Source of the DNA: Amphiura filiformis
Lineage: Eukaryota > Echinodermata > Ophiuroidea > Amphilepidida > Amphiuridae
Length of the DNA stretch: 64,000 bases
Assembly (NCBI RefSeq): GCF_039555335.1
Contig: NC_092637.1
Location: forward strand, 37,491,026-37,555,025
Direction: 5' to 3'
The position numbers were made by a program, and so were the translations under genes. Below, piece by piece: positions 11,937-23,649 of the stretch; positions within the stretch are counted from its first letter, which is position 1; every line of letters starts with the position of its first letter. The notes beneath the pieces were generated by a model that did not search any database, had not been told where the DNA came from, and worked only from the letters and a program-made list of their open reading frames with translations.

Positions 11937-12510
11937 TGTATCAGGCTCTTCCAGGTGAAATCCATACACCCCTATGGAAGACATGACCTTAAGGGTATAC
12001 GAGGTATTGTTGGTCGAAGCAGCCAAACAAAAAAAATCGATTTTCATTATCTGAATCAATATATTATTGAAAAATGATACTTTGATGTTTTACAAAAGCT
12101 CATTCTACAAATCATATACTTTGAAAACTTGCTTAATTTATTGTTGTTAATGAGTTATGTACTTTTAACAAAAGTGTTGTTGTTTCAGCCCTCTTTACAA
12201 CATAACTCAAGAACCACAGGACCTACAAAAGTATATCTGTGATATTTGAATTCTTCTACACGCTCGCTATGAATTGAACAATGCAATTTTTGCTAAAGCT
12301 CACTACCATTCGCAAGCTGCTGTGAACTACTTTTTTTTCTGCTGCTTCGACCAACAAAACATCGTATACCATTAATCTCCCACACAGGGAGTGTGGATTT
12401 CAAATGGGGTTATCTGAATGGGTGACTCCATTTGAAATCTACACCCCCTGTGTGTGAGAGTAAGGTCATGTCTTCCATAGGGGGTGTATGGATTTCAACT
12501 GGTATAGTTC
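11937..12510. mobile_element. family A palindrome split by another element
   Basis: The left arm (from about 11942, GAAATCCATACACCCCTATG) stops at GACCTTAA, and the family A sequence resumes at 12372 with TTAATCTCCCACACAGGG, as in uninterrupted copies. The gap is filled by the TTAA-type element at 11993-12371. The right half ends near 12507 with GGATTTCAACTGGTATAG. Confidence 0.75.
11993..12371. mobile_element. TTAA-flanked element inside family A
   Basis: 379 bp. The left end GGGTATACGAGGTATTGTTG, with GGTCGAAGCAGC after it, is matched by GCTGCTTCGACCAACAAAAC and TCGTATACCA at the right end. TTAA is present on both sides (11989-11992, 12372-12375), and removing the element plus one TTAA restores the family A repeat. 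This indicates piggyBac-type insertion. Confidence 0.8.
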
Positions 12511-12655
12511 ATCCTGCATAAACACATATCATGAGTTTTGTATTGGCCCAAGGAAATGAATCGTGTAATAAGTTCATGCTGTAAAAGTTGGGCTTCTCCT
12601 CAAATCAATCAAACTTCCCAATCAGCTTACACCACTATAAATTTAAATTGACATA

Positions 12656-12986
12656 CCGTATTTCGTCAAATAGTCGCCCCCCTCAAATAAATGCCCCCAC
12701 CACTTTTTTCAACCAAGATGTTTCAAAAATGCCGATATTTCCATGCTATCTTGTGTAGTAAGCTTACCAAGTTGCCCACATGGTCGATAATAGCAGCAAT
12801 AATTGGCGAAAATCTGCATCAGAAACCCGGAAGTGAACCAGAAGTCGGTGTTTCTAGTTCATAGTTCGTCATTTTAGCGTGAGTTTTAAGTTTACCTAAT
12901 GATTTTAACGGGAATTATCATTCTAAAATTGACCTTGAATCAACGCCCCCCTTGGGAAAATGAGGCGTTTATTTGACGAAATACGG
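12656..12986. mobile_element. family B MITE (TA-flanked), copy 1
   Basis: Ends CCGTATTTCGTCAAATAGTC and GACGAAATACGG, flanked by TA. Long runs CGCCCCCCTCAAATAAATGC near the left end answer the GAGGCGTTTATTTGAC at the right end. About 330 bp, no coding sequence. Near-identical copies at 13975-14287 and 28169-28511. TA flanks suggest a Tc1/mariner-type mobiliser (inference). Confidence 0.75.
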
Positions 12987-13224
12987 TATTAAAATAAAAC
13001 TCATGATAGACCGTAAAAATACGCGGTAAGTGGGTAGCAGTTTTGCCTGTAGCATTTCATGGAACAATGGACCCTCATTATCGGGTGATGCTGACTGCTT
13101 GTACGTGGTCTGTTATCTTTTTCGTCCATAGGAATAGCCCGCTTGCTCTTATGAATACTTGCACTTCCCATAATGCATTTCTTTCCTGCACCGATTTGCT
13201 ATTCAGGACAACATGGATCGATAA

Positions 13225-13912
13225 GGTATATTGCTGATAGCAATCACCAGGCAAACATGATGCATGCTGGGAATGAATAGGGCTCAAAAGTTATCGAATT
13301 CATCACCCGCGACTTCTGATTTTTGATTTTAAGCCCTTTTCATTCCCAGCATGCATCACCTTTGCCTATCAATTGCTATCGGCAATATAGTCACAAGAAA
13401 TCCTTCAATTGTTGCTCTTCATGAAAACTTGCACTCTGGCTTGGAAAAAAATGTGGAATCCACTAAATAATCAGTCCCAGAACAACGCCAAATATGGATT
13501 AAAAGACCTTTGACCTTGGATGTACAACAGCATGTTATGATCTAATGGGAAACTGTGCACATCAACAAACACCATTTCTATCAAAAAGGCAACGTCTGAT
13601 ATAATTTGAAACCACATAAATTACTAGAGTTGGTTCTTCTCTTGGATTTGGACCAAGCTTTAGAATATCGAATGTTGCGCTTTGAAATAAAACAAAACAG
13701 AAATTTATCACCCATTGTAAAGATATGGCACATGTACCGAATACATGTACATACATTGGCTGACCTTGTGGATTTCCTGGCCCAGCCATGCTAACCACAT
13801 AAGGAGATTATACGATTAACCTAGTGCAGCTATTGTCATAGCAGGGTATTATTATGTAATACTCCTGATCCATATTTGGCGTTCTCTTGGACTGATAATG
13901 TGGAATCTTTCC
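13225..13912. mobile_element. two adjacent inverted-repeat structures
   Basis: First, 13225-13395: GCATGCTGGGAATGAATAGGGCT is answered by AGCCCTTTTCATTCCCAGCATGC, with GATAGCAAT near both outer ends. Second, 13450-13912: GTGGAATCCACTAAATAATC and AACGCCAAATATGGAT are answered in inverted order by ATCCATATTTGGCGTT and GACTGATAATGTGGAAT. No coding sequence is supported between the arms. Confidence 0.55.
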
Positions 13913-13974
13913 AAACATATTGATAGAGCCAGGTTGGAAAACGAGAGTTTGACGAGTGTTATATAAAATATATA

Positions 13975-14287
13975 CCGTATTTCGTCAAATAGTCGCCCCC
14001 CTCAAATAAACGCCCCCCACCACTTTTTTCAACCAAGATGTTTCAAAAATGCCGATATTTTCATGCCATCTTGTGTAGTAAGCTTACCAAGTTCCCCACA
14101 TGGTCGATAATAGCGTCAATAATTGGCGAAAATCTGGATTGGAAACTCGGAAGTGAGCCAGAAGTCAGTGTTTCTAGTTCATATTTAATCATTTTAGCAT
14201 TTTTATCGTTCTAAAATTGACCTTGAAAAAACGCCACCCCCCTTGGGAAAATGTAACACCCGGGGCGTTTATTTGACTTAAATACGG
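13975..14287. mobile_element. family B MITE, copy 2
   Basis: Starts CCGTATTTCGTCAAATAGTC, ends TTAAATACGG and is TA-flanked. It matches copy 1 almost throughout (for example TTTTTTCAACCAAGATGTTT and GTTTCTAGTTCATA). Confidence 0.75.
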
Positions 14288-14449
14288 TATGACATACAAC
14301 AGCGTAAGCCCAGATAAAGTTTTATAGAAATATAACGTTACTGGGATAGAAATTCGTCCGCCACAAATTGGCTGTAATGTCGGTGTTTTCACTTTTTGAG
14401 ATATTGGACAGGCAAATTCTCCTCAAAATAAGCTTTACAATGATATATT

Positions 14450-14735
14450 AGGCCAAAAAAAAAAAAAGGTTTTGTCTCAAAGCTTGCCCGCGATTTGTAA
14501 AATCGCGATGATTTGAAAAAAAAAAAAATGCGGAAATTCCTTTTATTTCAATTTTTTTTTTTTAATAGATTTTTCCGGAAAAATTCTGCGAAAATCAGAC
14601 TTTTTTTCTCAAAACACCATAAAAATACCAAGTCGGGAATAAAAAAAAACCCCAAAAAACAACCGCATTTCGCATTTGTTTTCAAACCACTCGTAAGCTT
14701 GGAGACAAAACTTTTTTTTCGCCTTACATGTCCTT
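14450..14735. mobile_element. short inverted-repeat element with A/T runs
   Basis: The left arm around 14452-14488 (GGCC, an A-run, GGTTTTGTCTCAAAGCTTG) is answered by CAAGCTTGGAGACAAAAC-type sequence and a T-run ending near 14735. The interior is homopolymer-rich and produces a spurious Lys/Phe-rich reading frame. Confidence 0.5.
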
Positions 14736-14977
14736 GTTGCTTGTTTCTTCTTCTTCGTGAAGTCTAGGGGCACCATGTGGAAACTTGTAGATGGGACAGT
14801 TGTTTGTTTTCAAAAATGAGTTAAGAAATCCTTTATTATCAATTTTATTTTGGAGAGAAGCTTAATGGACAATATCTCAACACAAGCTCTGCTGACAATA
14901 CAGTACATTTTGTGGTGGATGGTCACGTTTGTTTTAACTTTAGTGTCACACCTGCTGACAACACTAGACTAAAGTCA

Positions 14978-15690
14978 CAAATTGTCATCTGCATCACATA
15001 CTGTTATATCTCAAAAGGCTGCCCTGTGTGATTTTTTTCATAAGTGTCATCTAATTTGTGATGAGACACTGTAAAATTATCTTTATATATTAATTTTGAA
15101 GTATTATCACAATATTACAATCTCGTGTCCATTAATAAAAGAAAGCCGCATGCTGAAATATAATATTGTGATGTATCATGTCAAAAGGAGACACTTTTGG
15201 GCAGGTTATAAATTTTGAGGTTTTTAAATATCTTAAATAAAGAGATATTTTGCTCCACAACGCTGTTTCGCCAATGAAATCGGGCATTCCTAAGCGAAGA
15301 TATTGAGCTCGGAAGTTATGGTACTATAAAATTGAAATTGAGATATCGGCCTTTAAAAATATTATTGACAATGTTGAGAGTATAAGTAGGAATTAACTTG
15401 AAAAATATCTCAAAAAATACAAGATGCCTGTTATATTCCAGTCTGAAACTATCACACAATATTTTTAACATTAACAACATCATAAATTCGCAACAAACCC
15501 AAATTGTGAAAAAAATCACCCACCAGCAGATATTTGGCTATTTCTCCATTTATGATCCTGCCCAAAAGTGTCTCCTTTTGACATGACACGTCACAATTAA
15601 ATATGAAATACAACAACGGTAATAAAAATCACACAAGGCAGCCTTTTGAGATACGGCAGTATGTGATGCAGACAACAAAATGTGCTACCC
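14978..15690. mobile_element. ~700-bp fold-back element, family D
   Basis: Outer arms carry TCATCTGCATCACATACTG (14991) and its complement CAGTATGTGATGCAGACAA (about 15657). Inner arms carry CATGTCAAAAGGAGACACTT (about 15178) and AAGTGTCTCCTTTTGACATG (about 15567). The same inner-arm words reappear at the very end of the window (63975-64000), so the family is dispersed. Confidence 0.7.
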
Positions 15691-17383
15691 TACAGGAAAC
15701 ACACAAACACAAAACTTGAATGTACATACAGCTGTTGCAGATTTGAATAAGTTGCAGACATGATTAAGTATTGTACAAGTCTTCACAGGAACAATAGTTG
15801 ATATCATACAAAAAATATTCATATACACAGATTTTTGAAAAGTTCCATCAGGATTTATATGCTTCAGAGGCACAAAGACGTATGTCCATTAACTGACGTA
15901 CAAATAAATGCATCTGTTTAGCAAAGGGTTCAAAAGACAACGTGCAACATAACTTCATTTTGTCCTTGTGGACCTACGTCTTTATGTTGTTTAAAAATCG
16001 TTCATAGGGCAGCTTAGGGATTTACATCTTTGTGCCGCTGAGCCAAAGATGTACATTGTTTAACAACCCTGACTTTATACACAAGTTTATAAAAAGGAAG
16101 AAAACAAGAAAAAATACAAATGGTTCATATTTGAGTTTTTGGCAGTATCTTAGTTAATTATAATTTATCAATGCTACACTTTGTTCAGCATTTAATGGGA
16201 AAGACTCTTAACATTGTCGCATTGACATGAAATGGCTTACATGCAGTTTGGTGTGCAATGCATACGCCAGGGCTCTCAATAGGCGACTCGTGGGCCAGAT
16301 TCGGCCTGTCAACAAATTGCCGTTGGCCCTTCGAATTGTCGTTGGCCCTAGCACTGAAATGTAAACATAGCAAAAAGGAGTGTACCTGGCACTCAAATAC
16401 AGAGTTTGACCCATGAGCATATGTGACCATCCAGCACAACTGAGCCCTGAAGTCGCCAATCATCATTTTTGAGATATTCAACCAAAATATTCTGCTTGAA
16501 ATTAGCTTTAAAATGATGTATATCATGTCTATAGTACTTGACATTTAAGTAGTGAAAAATCAATAAAACAGTCAATAAATCCTTTGTTTCCTATTGTTTA
16601 TTGTTAAGTTCAATGGAGCATCTCAATAGTGGCACTGGCCACATCCGGACTCAGTTGTGGAGGATGGACACATATAAGATTAGGAACCCTGGGCCTTCAC
16701 CTAGTGTACTATCTATGTTTTGTGATTAGTTCGCATTTCATTTATCGTCTTTTTTTCTTTGCCCATTACCAGATGAACAAAGTATATCATGACACTAAAA
16801 CTAATTAAATAATGATGAATATGCAGATGATATTCTATTACATACATTTGTAAATGACATATGAAAAGTGCTAAAAAGTAGATAAAATGGCAAACAAAAA
16901 GTTCCTACTGTACAATTTATAGACCAGAAAGAAATGAAGTCCCCAATCTTTGCAGGAAAAATTGTCATCTTAAATAATTGGCAAATATACATTTACAATT
17001 TATTATCAATCAAATATAATAATCAATTCATTTTTTTTAAATTTCACAAGACATATATTTCAAGTCAAACATGGTTCAACTGGATACTTTGGATAGCTTT
17101 TAGGCTTTTACACCAAAGAAGATGTTTGCAGTGTCCCACAATTGGATATCTGTTACAGGTAGAAAATGTGCCCATCCGTCCCAGGAGCAAGCTCCGCCCA
17201 GCGTGTCTCCGTCCAAAATTACAGGTAGACAGGTGGCTAGCTGGTGACACCAGAAATTACCCATTGAGTATCCCAAGGTATTTGATCTGACCAAGAAACA
17301 TCATTATTATGTTTTGATAATCCAAGTGTATGAAAATATTGGACCCAAAACATAATAATGATAAAATTGGATGCTTTACGCCA
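15691..17383. other. non-coding stretch
   Basis: No supportable exon. Short palindromic words (CTTTGTGCC/GGCACAAAG near 15870 and 16030) hint at old inverted repeats. Open frames near 16185-16544 and 16934-17290 have no recognisable domain, and overlapping frames are open on the other strand. Confidence 0.4.
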
Positions 17384-17391
17384 GTGTCCGA

Positions 17392-17853
17392 AATAAGGAA
17401 AATATAGAGGTTGTCCCGAGGACAACCAGAGCATAAATTCTGCTTGTCCTCAAAACATTTGTGATGTGATCAAGCAAAATGAGTCTGATTTCGATCAAAA
17501 TCAAAATTAAGTTTTCAATTTCATTAAATGAGCCATTCTCAGAGCTTTATTTTGCTCAAAACCCCATCATAATTATACCTATGATTCCAAAGATATGATC
17601 ATTTTAGTGTTACTCAGAACAATAAAATACAAAGGAAGTTGAATACTATTATTAGCTTTATTTCAAAATCAATATTCCCGACATCCAACTCATTTTGCTT
17701 GATCACATCACATTTTGGTTGTCCCCAAAATGTGTCATATTTAAGAGGTAAAATATCGTGGTTGTCCAGAGGATAAGTACATATCTCAATATGGTTGTCC
17801 CCAGTGATTTTTGGACAAGAGGACAAGAGGATATGTGCTTATTTCGAACACTG
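17392..17853. mobile_element. hAT-type element, CAGTGTCC ends
   Basis: 462 bp. Starts CAGTGTCCGAAATAAG and ends CTTATTTCGAACACTG. The 8-bp duplication CTTTACGC is exact on both sides (17384-17391, 17854-17861). The internal arms are complementary (TGATGTGATCAAGCAAAATGA / CATTTTGCTTGATCACATCA). No transposase coding sequence. Confidence 0.87.
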
Positions 17854-18304
17854 CTTTACGCCCAATATTTAAGTTTTAAAATATTGGACTTGACTACGTC
17901 TTGTCCAATATTTTAATTCATAGCTCAACTAATAAATATGGGCTAAATCGATCCAATTTTATATCATTATGTTTTCAGAATCTTGCATCCTATACCATTG
18001 TACATAACCAAGCTGTCCGATTATTTCACCACTCGGACATTAGCCGTATTTGTATAATTTTAAAGGCTATTTATTCTGAAAACATAATAATGATAAAATT
18101 GGATGGAGATTTCCCATGGTACATGAATTTATCAGTCTCCCGTGAGTTTTCAAATACCATAAAAACTAAAAGGACGTCCCTTTGTGGACCTGCTTCAAGT
18201 AGACACAGGATATATGACAATGGCAGATATTGAGACCAGCATGCAGGATAGGCGGTTATGGCGAGCAATCATTGATGCCCGACAGCAAGAGTCGATAGAG
18301 TAAG

Positions 18305-18560
18305 TAAGTAAAAACTCTATAGCTAGCATATGTGCTTACTATCGAGCGCTTTTAAAACATGCAAACATGAAGAGCCCCATCCACAAAAGGGTAATGGGTT
18401 TTAAGCAAATCATCGATACACATAGTTATATACAAACAACTAAACCTGCATATGTGGGTCTCAACCCCATTAGTTCAGTTGGTAAAGCACCAGACTTTGG
18501 TATAATTTCATGTTTTTAAAAGCGCTTAGTAAGCACATATGCTAACTATCGAGTTTTTAC
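18305..18560. mobile_element. fold-back element with tRNA-like word in its loop
   Basis: The arm 18308-18361 (GTAAAAACTCTATAGCTAGC, then ATATGTGCTTACTATCGAGC) is answered by 18502-18558. The loop at about 18474-18520 contains ATTAGTTCAGTTGGTAAAGC and ACCAGACTTTGGT, which resemble the A box/D arm and anticodon stem of a tRNA. No B box follows, so only a truncated tRNA-derived head is supported. Confidence 0.55.
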
Positions 18561-19352
18561 GGTATCGTGCTTGACTTTGAGAAAACTGTAACTCATGTAT
18601 CATTCTCAATCTGTCCTATCACACTAGACTTATGTTATGTGACCAAGGATGAAAATAAGAGCTTTTCCATCATGTACCAGAACTCAGCGTGGGAAAATAG
18701 TGAGTCCTGGTTAACTTGAATTTAGGTGGGGCCAGGACTCACTTTAGTCTAAATATGACTCATTTTTGTTCTAGCTAGTGTCAGAATTGATGCCAGAATG
18801 GTCTATATCAAATGGTTTACTTTCAACAATAACAGCTCAAATTCTGACCTCACACTGCAGAGAAAACCCATTTTGGTTCACAATTTCGTATTTCTTGGAT
18901 ATCTTTTAATCGACTCCGGGGCGGATCCAGGAATTTTCAATAGGGAAGCCGCCATATGCTTTTGTGCTTTGCGCCCACACAAAGTCAAGCGCCCCCCTAA
19001 ATCTGCTTCTGAGACTGTATGGTGACTATTGCTCAGGACAAAAAGTGTAGGTATTGTGATATCTCAATAGGCTACAGTAGACAACAAATGAATGATGGCC
19101 CGTAGCCCGCTTATTTTCACCCTTGTATATGACGAACATGATGTAATTGTGAAATGCTACAAATATCTTCCTTTGGCTTTTACATGTACATAAGCTAGGT
19201 TTGATCATACCATCAGAGGCATTCCCTCTTTCCTTCTGTGAGGAGTTCTGAAATATCATACTAACCTTCCAGAAACCAGTTATGCACAATTCCAAACTGC
19301 AAGCAATTTACAAATCGCCTGGAAATGTCGAAGAAACACTACTGCTGATTTT
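18561..19352 (-). other. 3' flank of the zinc-finger gene
   Basis: Sequence downstream of the TAG at 19353. It probably includes the 3' UTR in its right part (about 19020-19352). I see no convincing AATAAA on the minus strand close to the stop, so the transcript end is not placed. The left part is non-coding. Confidence 0.4.
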
Positions 19353-20766
19353 CTATCTCCAAGATTGTTCCATTAAAACCTGATAAGATGACTGATTCTG
19401 ACTCGATTCCGCGTCGCCGTCAAAGGTGCGGACTTCTGTGACAACAGTTTGAACATTTGGATCTTTATCCTTATAGTAGTCAATGACAGTTTGACCTTCC
19501 ATTTGCGCCAGGAGGGTAACGACGCAGCTCTCTTCTTCCGGAAGGGCTTCTTGGAGTTGTGCTGTGCTTTCAGCGAGGTTTGTCAATGGAATTTCAACAG
19601 TTTGTTCATCATGTGGAATATCTTCTTGATTTTCCTCTTTACTGGTTGATTCTTCTGCTTCAGGTACTGGTGAGTCTTCTCTGTCCTCCACCAGAGTTTC
19701 CTGGACATTTTCAACCTCCATTTCCAATTCAACTTCTTGTATATCACTTGGAATATTCTCTTGCTGTGCTGCTTCTTGAATCACATCTTTGAGTTGCACT
19801 TTCCTCCTTTTTGCTCCTTTTCCGCTCTTGGATGAGCCTCTTCCTTTTCCGCGTTTTGTCGGTGTTGACGAGGGCGCCAGAGCAACGGAGATGCATTCTT
19901 CCAGTAAGTCTTCCACCTGTTGTGTCGCTTGATCGAGAAGCTTCTTCCGAACTCTCGCGCTGCGTTCAAACACCGAGACGAGTTTCTGGCAAGCGTCGCG
20001 TATCCTCGCCGTATCCGCCTGCACTTTGATGGCGTGCAATTGACGCTTGTTTAAAACACGAATCAATGCTGGTGTAACCGGTGGTGACATTTCAGTTTCG
20101 GAAGGTGATTGATGCTTACGCGGGGACTCCCGTATTTTTCTTTTTTTCATCAGGAGTTGTAGGTTTCTTTTCTTCATTTTCTCCTTCAGGTTTTTCTGTC
20201 TCTGCTTCTTCATCAATTTTAGGCTCTTCCGGGGGATTTAAAAACTGATTCACAACATTTTTGATTTCACGATGTACCTGCTTTACCGGAATTCCTTTCG
20301 CAAACTGCTCACTTAGTTGCGCAATTGTCCTCTTAGGAATCGGGTGGAACTGAGTGTCTGTAATACTAATCGCATGACTGTGAGTTTTTGTATAAATAAC
20401 GCTTACTTTTCGCTCCCCTTTTTGGTATTTAACCGACATTTTGGCTGGACACGCTATACCGGTCTTTGTCACACCCTTTTTCGCCCTTCTATTTGTCTTT
20501 CTTTCAGGCTGTCCCTTTTTGACGTGCGCCCTCGCCGAGCCATCTCGTTGACAGTAGAAATGTTGATCGTACCATCCTTTATGGAATCGCAGTCCTCTTT
20601 GTTTGACATAGTAAACATGGTTTTCTGCTTCTTCGTTTTCTTTCCAATCCAAGAAAGCATCCATATTTTCAAACTCGTAATGTTCTTGTTCTGTTTGCAC
20701 ACCATGGTCCTGTTCCAAATGTTTCAGCATGGTCTTGCGATGAAAAAAGGACTTACCACATCCTTC
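19353..20766 (-). CDS. zinc-finger nuclear protein, terminal coding exon (exon 6)
   Basis: The exon follows a TTTATTTTATAG acceptor (minus strand, AG at 20767-20768) and starts EGCGKSFFHRKTMLKHLEQD. With KCPY from the previous exon this completes a C2H2 finger (C-x4-C-x12-H-x4-H). About 50-120 residues in is a basic domain, YCQRDGS...IACPAKMSVKY...THSHA, whose C..C..HxH spacing resembles FLYWCH/WRKY-GCM1/FAR1 DNA-binding domains. Then come a helical region (IRVLNKRQLHAIKVQADTAR), a nuclear-localisation-like stretch (KRGKGRGSSKSGKGAKRRK), an acidic tail and TAG at 19353-19355. One extra base in an A7 run (20137-20146, minus strand) breaks the frame: the upstream frame stops at 20116, and the downstream frame stays open for another 250 residues. 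This is either an assembly error, a true mutation or a short isoform. The role in transcription is inferred. Confidence 0.78.
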
Positions 20767-21338
20767 CTATAAAATAAATAAAGAAACAAAAAATAAATTC
20801 AATACTCTTGTCATTAGTGCTGCTCTACAGTTCGGGGTAGAGAAGAACGGCAGTTGTTTACATTTTGAGAGCACGCACAGTGTAAACACGGTCTAAGTGG
20901 GGTTCTGATTGGCCGATTCAATCAACAAACAGATAATCTGATTTGCTGATTTTGCATCAAAACGTTGGTCAGCGCAAAACAGTGCTCTCTGTGTATGTCG
21001 CTCATTAACAGGGCACTCGCGTCAATTGAATCAAAAGAGAAATTTGCACCAAAAATGTTAAATTTTGTTCAAAAAAAGCCCAATTTTCGCCCAAATTTCA
21101 AATATTTTTGGTGAAATTGATCAAAAATCAAAAAAATTAAAAAACGGTTCCTAGATATTTTTATCTAGTTTTTAACAACACATACAATGTTTGTTGACTC
21201 AAGAATTTTTTTGTTACGTGGTCCAAAAATTTGAGCCAAAAACCTGGTTTTTAAATATTTTTTCCAAAAATGAGCATTTTTGCCCAAATTTGACCTGCTG
21301 ACTCTCCTTCACCTTCTGTGTGATGACATGATACTTAC

Positions 21339-21473
21339 ATATGGGCATTTGGTGTTGTATTGCTTCTCTACACAGTCTTCCTTGTGTACATTGGTGTAAT
21401 GGATCTTCATATTTTGCCAGCTCACGAATCCTTTACCACAGCGCTCACAGGCACAAACCTTGGCCTTAGATAC
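21339..21473 (-). CDS. zinc-finger nuclear protein, exon 5 (first C2H2 finger)
   Basis: 135 bp, phase 0 at both ends, bounded on the minus strand by CTTTGCAG and GTAAGTAT. It encodes VSKAKVCACERCGKGFVSWQ and on to KIHYTNVHKED, a complete classical finger (C-x2-C-x12-H-x4-H). It ends TKCPY, the first half of the second finger, which is finished by the next exon. The split finger is strong evidence that the splice model is right. Confidence 0.85.
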
Positions 21474-21514
21474 CTGCAAAGATGACAATTCATCAACAAT
21501 TGACATTGGTGAGT

Positions 21515-21954
21515 TTATTTTATATCACTCATACATAAATTCTAGACAGTTCATTGGTTGATTACCATTTATCATTTTTACTATCACCCTCTCCGTGTGA
21601 TAGTCTTTACCATCATGTGCTCTGCTGTAGTGCGCCTGCGCCAAGCCGTGCACTGACTCTTGGACTCGCCGATTTAGTTATGGGGTGGACCCCAAAATGT
21701 GAAGTATATCACGGCAAAACATGGTGTTATGTTGATGAAAAAATGTATTTCCTACCTTAAATAATATTTTAGTAATTTAGAATTTATGCATGAGTGATAT
21801 AAAACAAATATTAACTGTCTTAAATTTGTGTAATGGACGAAATATAATCACTCGGAGAAAGATGTATTGTTCCATTCCACTCGCCGGAACAATCCATCTT
21901 TCACCTCGTGATTATATTTCGACCATCACACTCATAGACAGTTAATATTTGTAT
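21515..21954. mobile_element. adjacent fold-backs in intron 4 of the zinc-finger gene
   Basis: TTTTATATCACTCATACATA (21515) is answered by TATGCATGAGTGATATAAAA (to 21805). Directly after, CAAATATTAACTGTC...GGACGAAATATAATCACTCG (21806-21875) is answered by CGTGATTATATTTCG...GACAGTTAATATTTG (to 21954). These are two inverted-repeat units placed end to end, both non-coding. Confidence 0.6.
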
Positions 21955-22317
21955 ACTATCACTATCAGTATGGTAGACTTGCCAACTGTCCCTCATTTTG
22001 AGGGACTGTCCTGCTTTCTGAAAATTTCAGTGATGGCAAATTTAAATGTTAAGAATAGCAGAAAATGCTGCAAATTTCACTTTAAATTTTGTGTAATAAA
22101 CTTCACAGGTTAGATCAGGTTAATATTATAATAGTAAACTGTTTATCATTCTGAAAAACTCACTAAACAAGACTGGTACTACTACTATCACTATTTTTTT
22201 CTTGAATTTTTTTTTTTAATTTGCAAGAAATCCATCATATTTGTTGGTCTTGTGCACACCGTGCCACATATACAGAGTATTGCTGAACTGACTCCACAAT
22301 AAGAGAATGTGACTAAC

Positions 22318-22405
22318 CTTTTTCTCTGTAGGCTTGTTAGGATCTTGTTCAGATGAACCAGCTTCTTTGGGTGGTTTTTCTTTGGGTGGTTTCTTTACCT
22401 TTTTA
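22318..22405 (-). CDS. zinc-finger nuclear protein, exon 4 (Lys/Pro linker)
   Basis: 88 bp, acceptor TTTTGTTTTAG and donor GTTAGT on the minus strand. One base completes the codon begun in exon 3, then 29 codons encode KKVKKPPKEKPPKEAGSSEQ plus DPNKPTEKK. This basic, proline-rich linker has charge consistent with nuclear targeting. The phases agree with both neighbours. Confidence 0.78.
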
Positions 22406-22660
22406 CTAAAACAAAAGTACAAAATTAGTTATTAAGTAAACATTTATCATTCATGTTGAAGAACTAGTATGCAATGAAATAGATATTCCAAAAATTCCAA
22501 AATCAGTGCAGGGACACATCCCACATTTTGCCCACATTAACTGTTACCCATATAGTTTCTTATCCCTGCAAGAAATGATGTTTTCTTGCTTGGCTTTTTG
22601 CCGGTATAAGCCTGCCTCCTTTTCTGTGCATAATCTGATAAAAAAGAAACCTACACTTAA

Positions 22661-23316
22661 GGGGTGGGGTATGAACGTTTGGACAGTATTTATTGTGGGA
22701 CATCAGAGTACCGTACATCAGGCATATCGAATTGCATTCTGAATACGAAGAATGTCCTTCTGATATCAAATCATTTTGATTTTGTGAAATTCGCAATGTA
22801 ATACACATTTTATGGCAAATGATAAAAAATTGATATTTTTGATATTTAACAGTACTCGAAGTAAACTTTATAAATCTGATGATTTATACTTAAAGTGTAT
22901 GTAGGTGGGATAAAAAGCCGTCGATCAATTGAAAATTTTGACCTTTTGTATTGAAGATATGGATTTTTTCCCAAAACACCAAAATAAATTAGGTCTTTTT
23001 GGGGAAAAAATCCATATCTTCAATATGAAAGGTCAAAATTTTCAATTGATCGTCGGCTTTTCCTCACAGCTACATACACTTTAAGACTATATCATTAAAT
23101 TTATAAAATTTACTTCGAGGACTGTTATATCTCCAAAATGTGAAAAATATCAAATTTTAATAATTTGTCATAAAATTTGTGTTATATCGTGAATTTCATA
23201 AAATGAAAATTATTTGATATCAGAAAGACATTCTTCAGATTCAGAATGCAATTCGATAGGTCTGATGTGCTCTCATGTCCCACAAAAATGCTGTCGAAAC
23301 GCTCATACCCCTTCCC
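22661..23316. mobile_element. TTAA-flanked long palindrome, family E (copy 1)
   Basis: 656 bp. The left end GGGGTGGGGTATGAACGTTT matches the right end (...CGCTCATACCCCTTCCC) as an inverted repeat, with TTAA on both sides (22657-22660, 23317-23320). Almost the whole element folds on itself: GTCAAAATTTTCAATTGATC and its complement flank the centre. It lies in intron 3 of the zinc-finger gene. Other copies: 54739-55402, 60311-60959 and a half-copy at 44873-45110. Confidence 0.8.
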
Positions 23317-23649
23317 TTAAGTGGTTAGGGAATTATTGTATGATATATCCATTGGTTATGCATTACTTCCTATTCCAGAAAAAAACATGAAAAATGCAAC
23401 ACTAACTTTTTGGAATTTATAAATTATCATCTTGTTTTGCCAAATGAAACATAGTTAAATCCTAATCCTTTCACAAGTTCTAACTGGCAATAAAAGTAAA
23501 TTTTACTATTTGGTCAATTTGTAAAATACGGGCCAAAAACATTCATTTTGATGGTGTTTTTCATATGCTGTTACAATCAACACCAAAGACTTGTACAAAG
23601 ATTCATTTCAAGTTGTGAAAGTATCAAGCTTGAAATCCTGTTAGTATAC

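Noticed and set aside
14513-14767. Lys/Phe-rich short reading
   Set aside because: Arises from A and T runs inside an inverted-repeat element.
16934-17290. 118-codon forward reading
   Set aside because: The opposite strand is open over the same bases, no domain is recognisable and no splice context was found.
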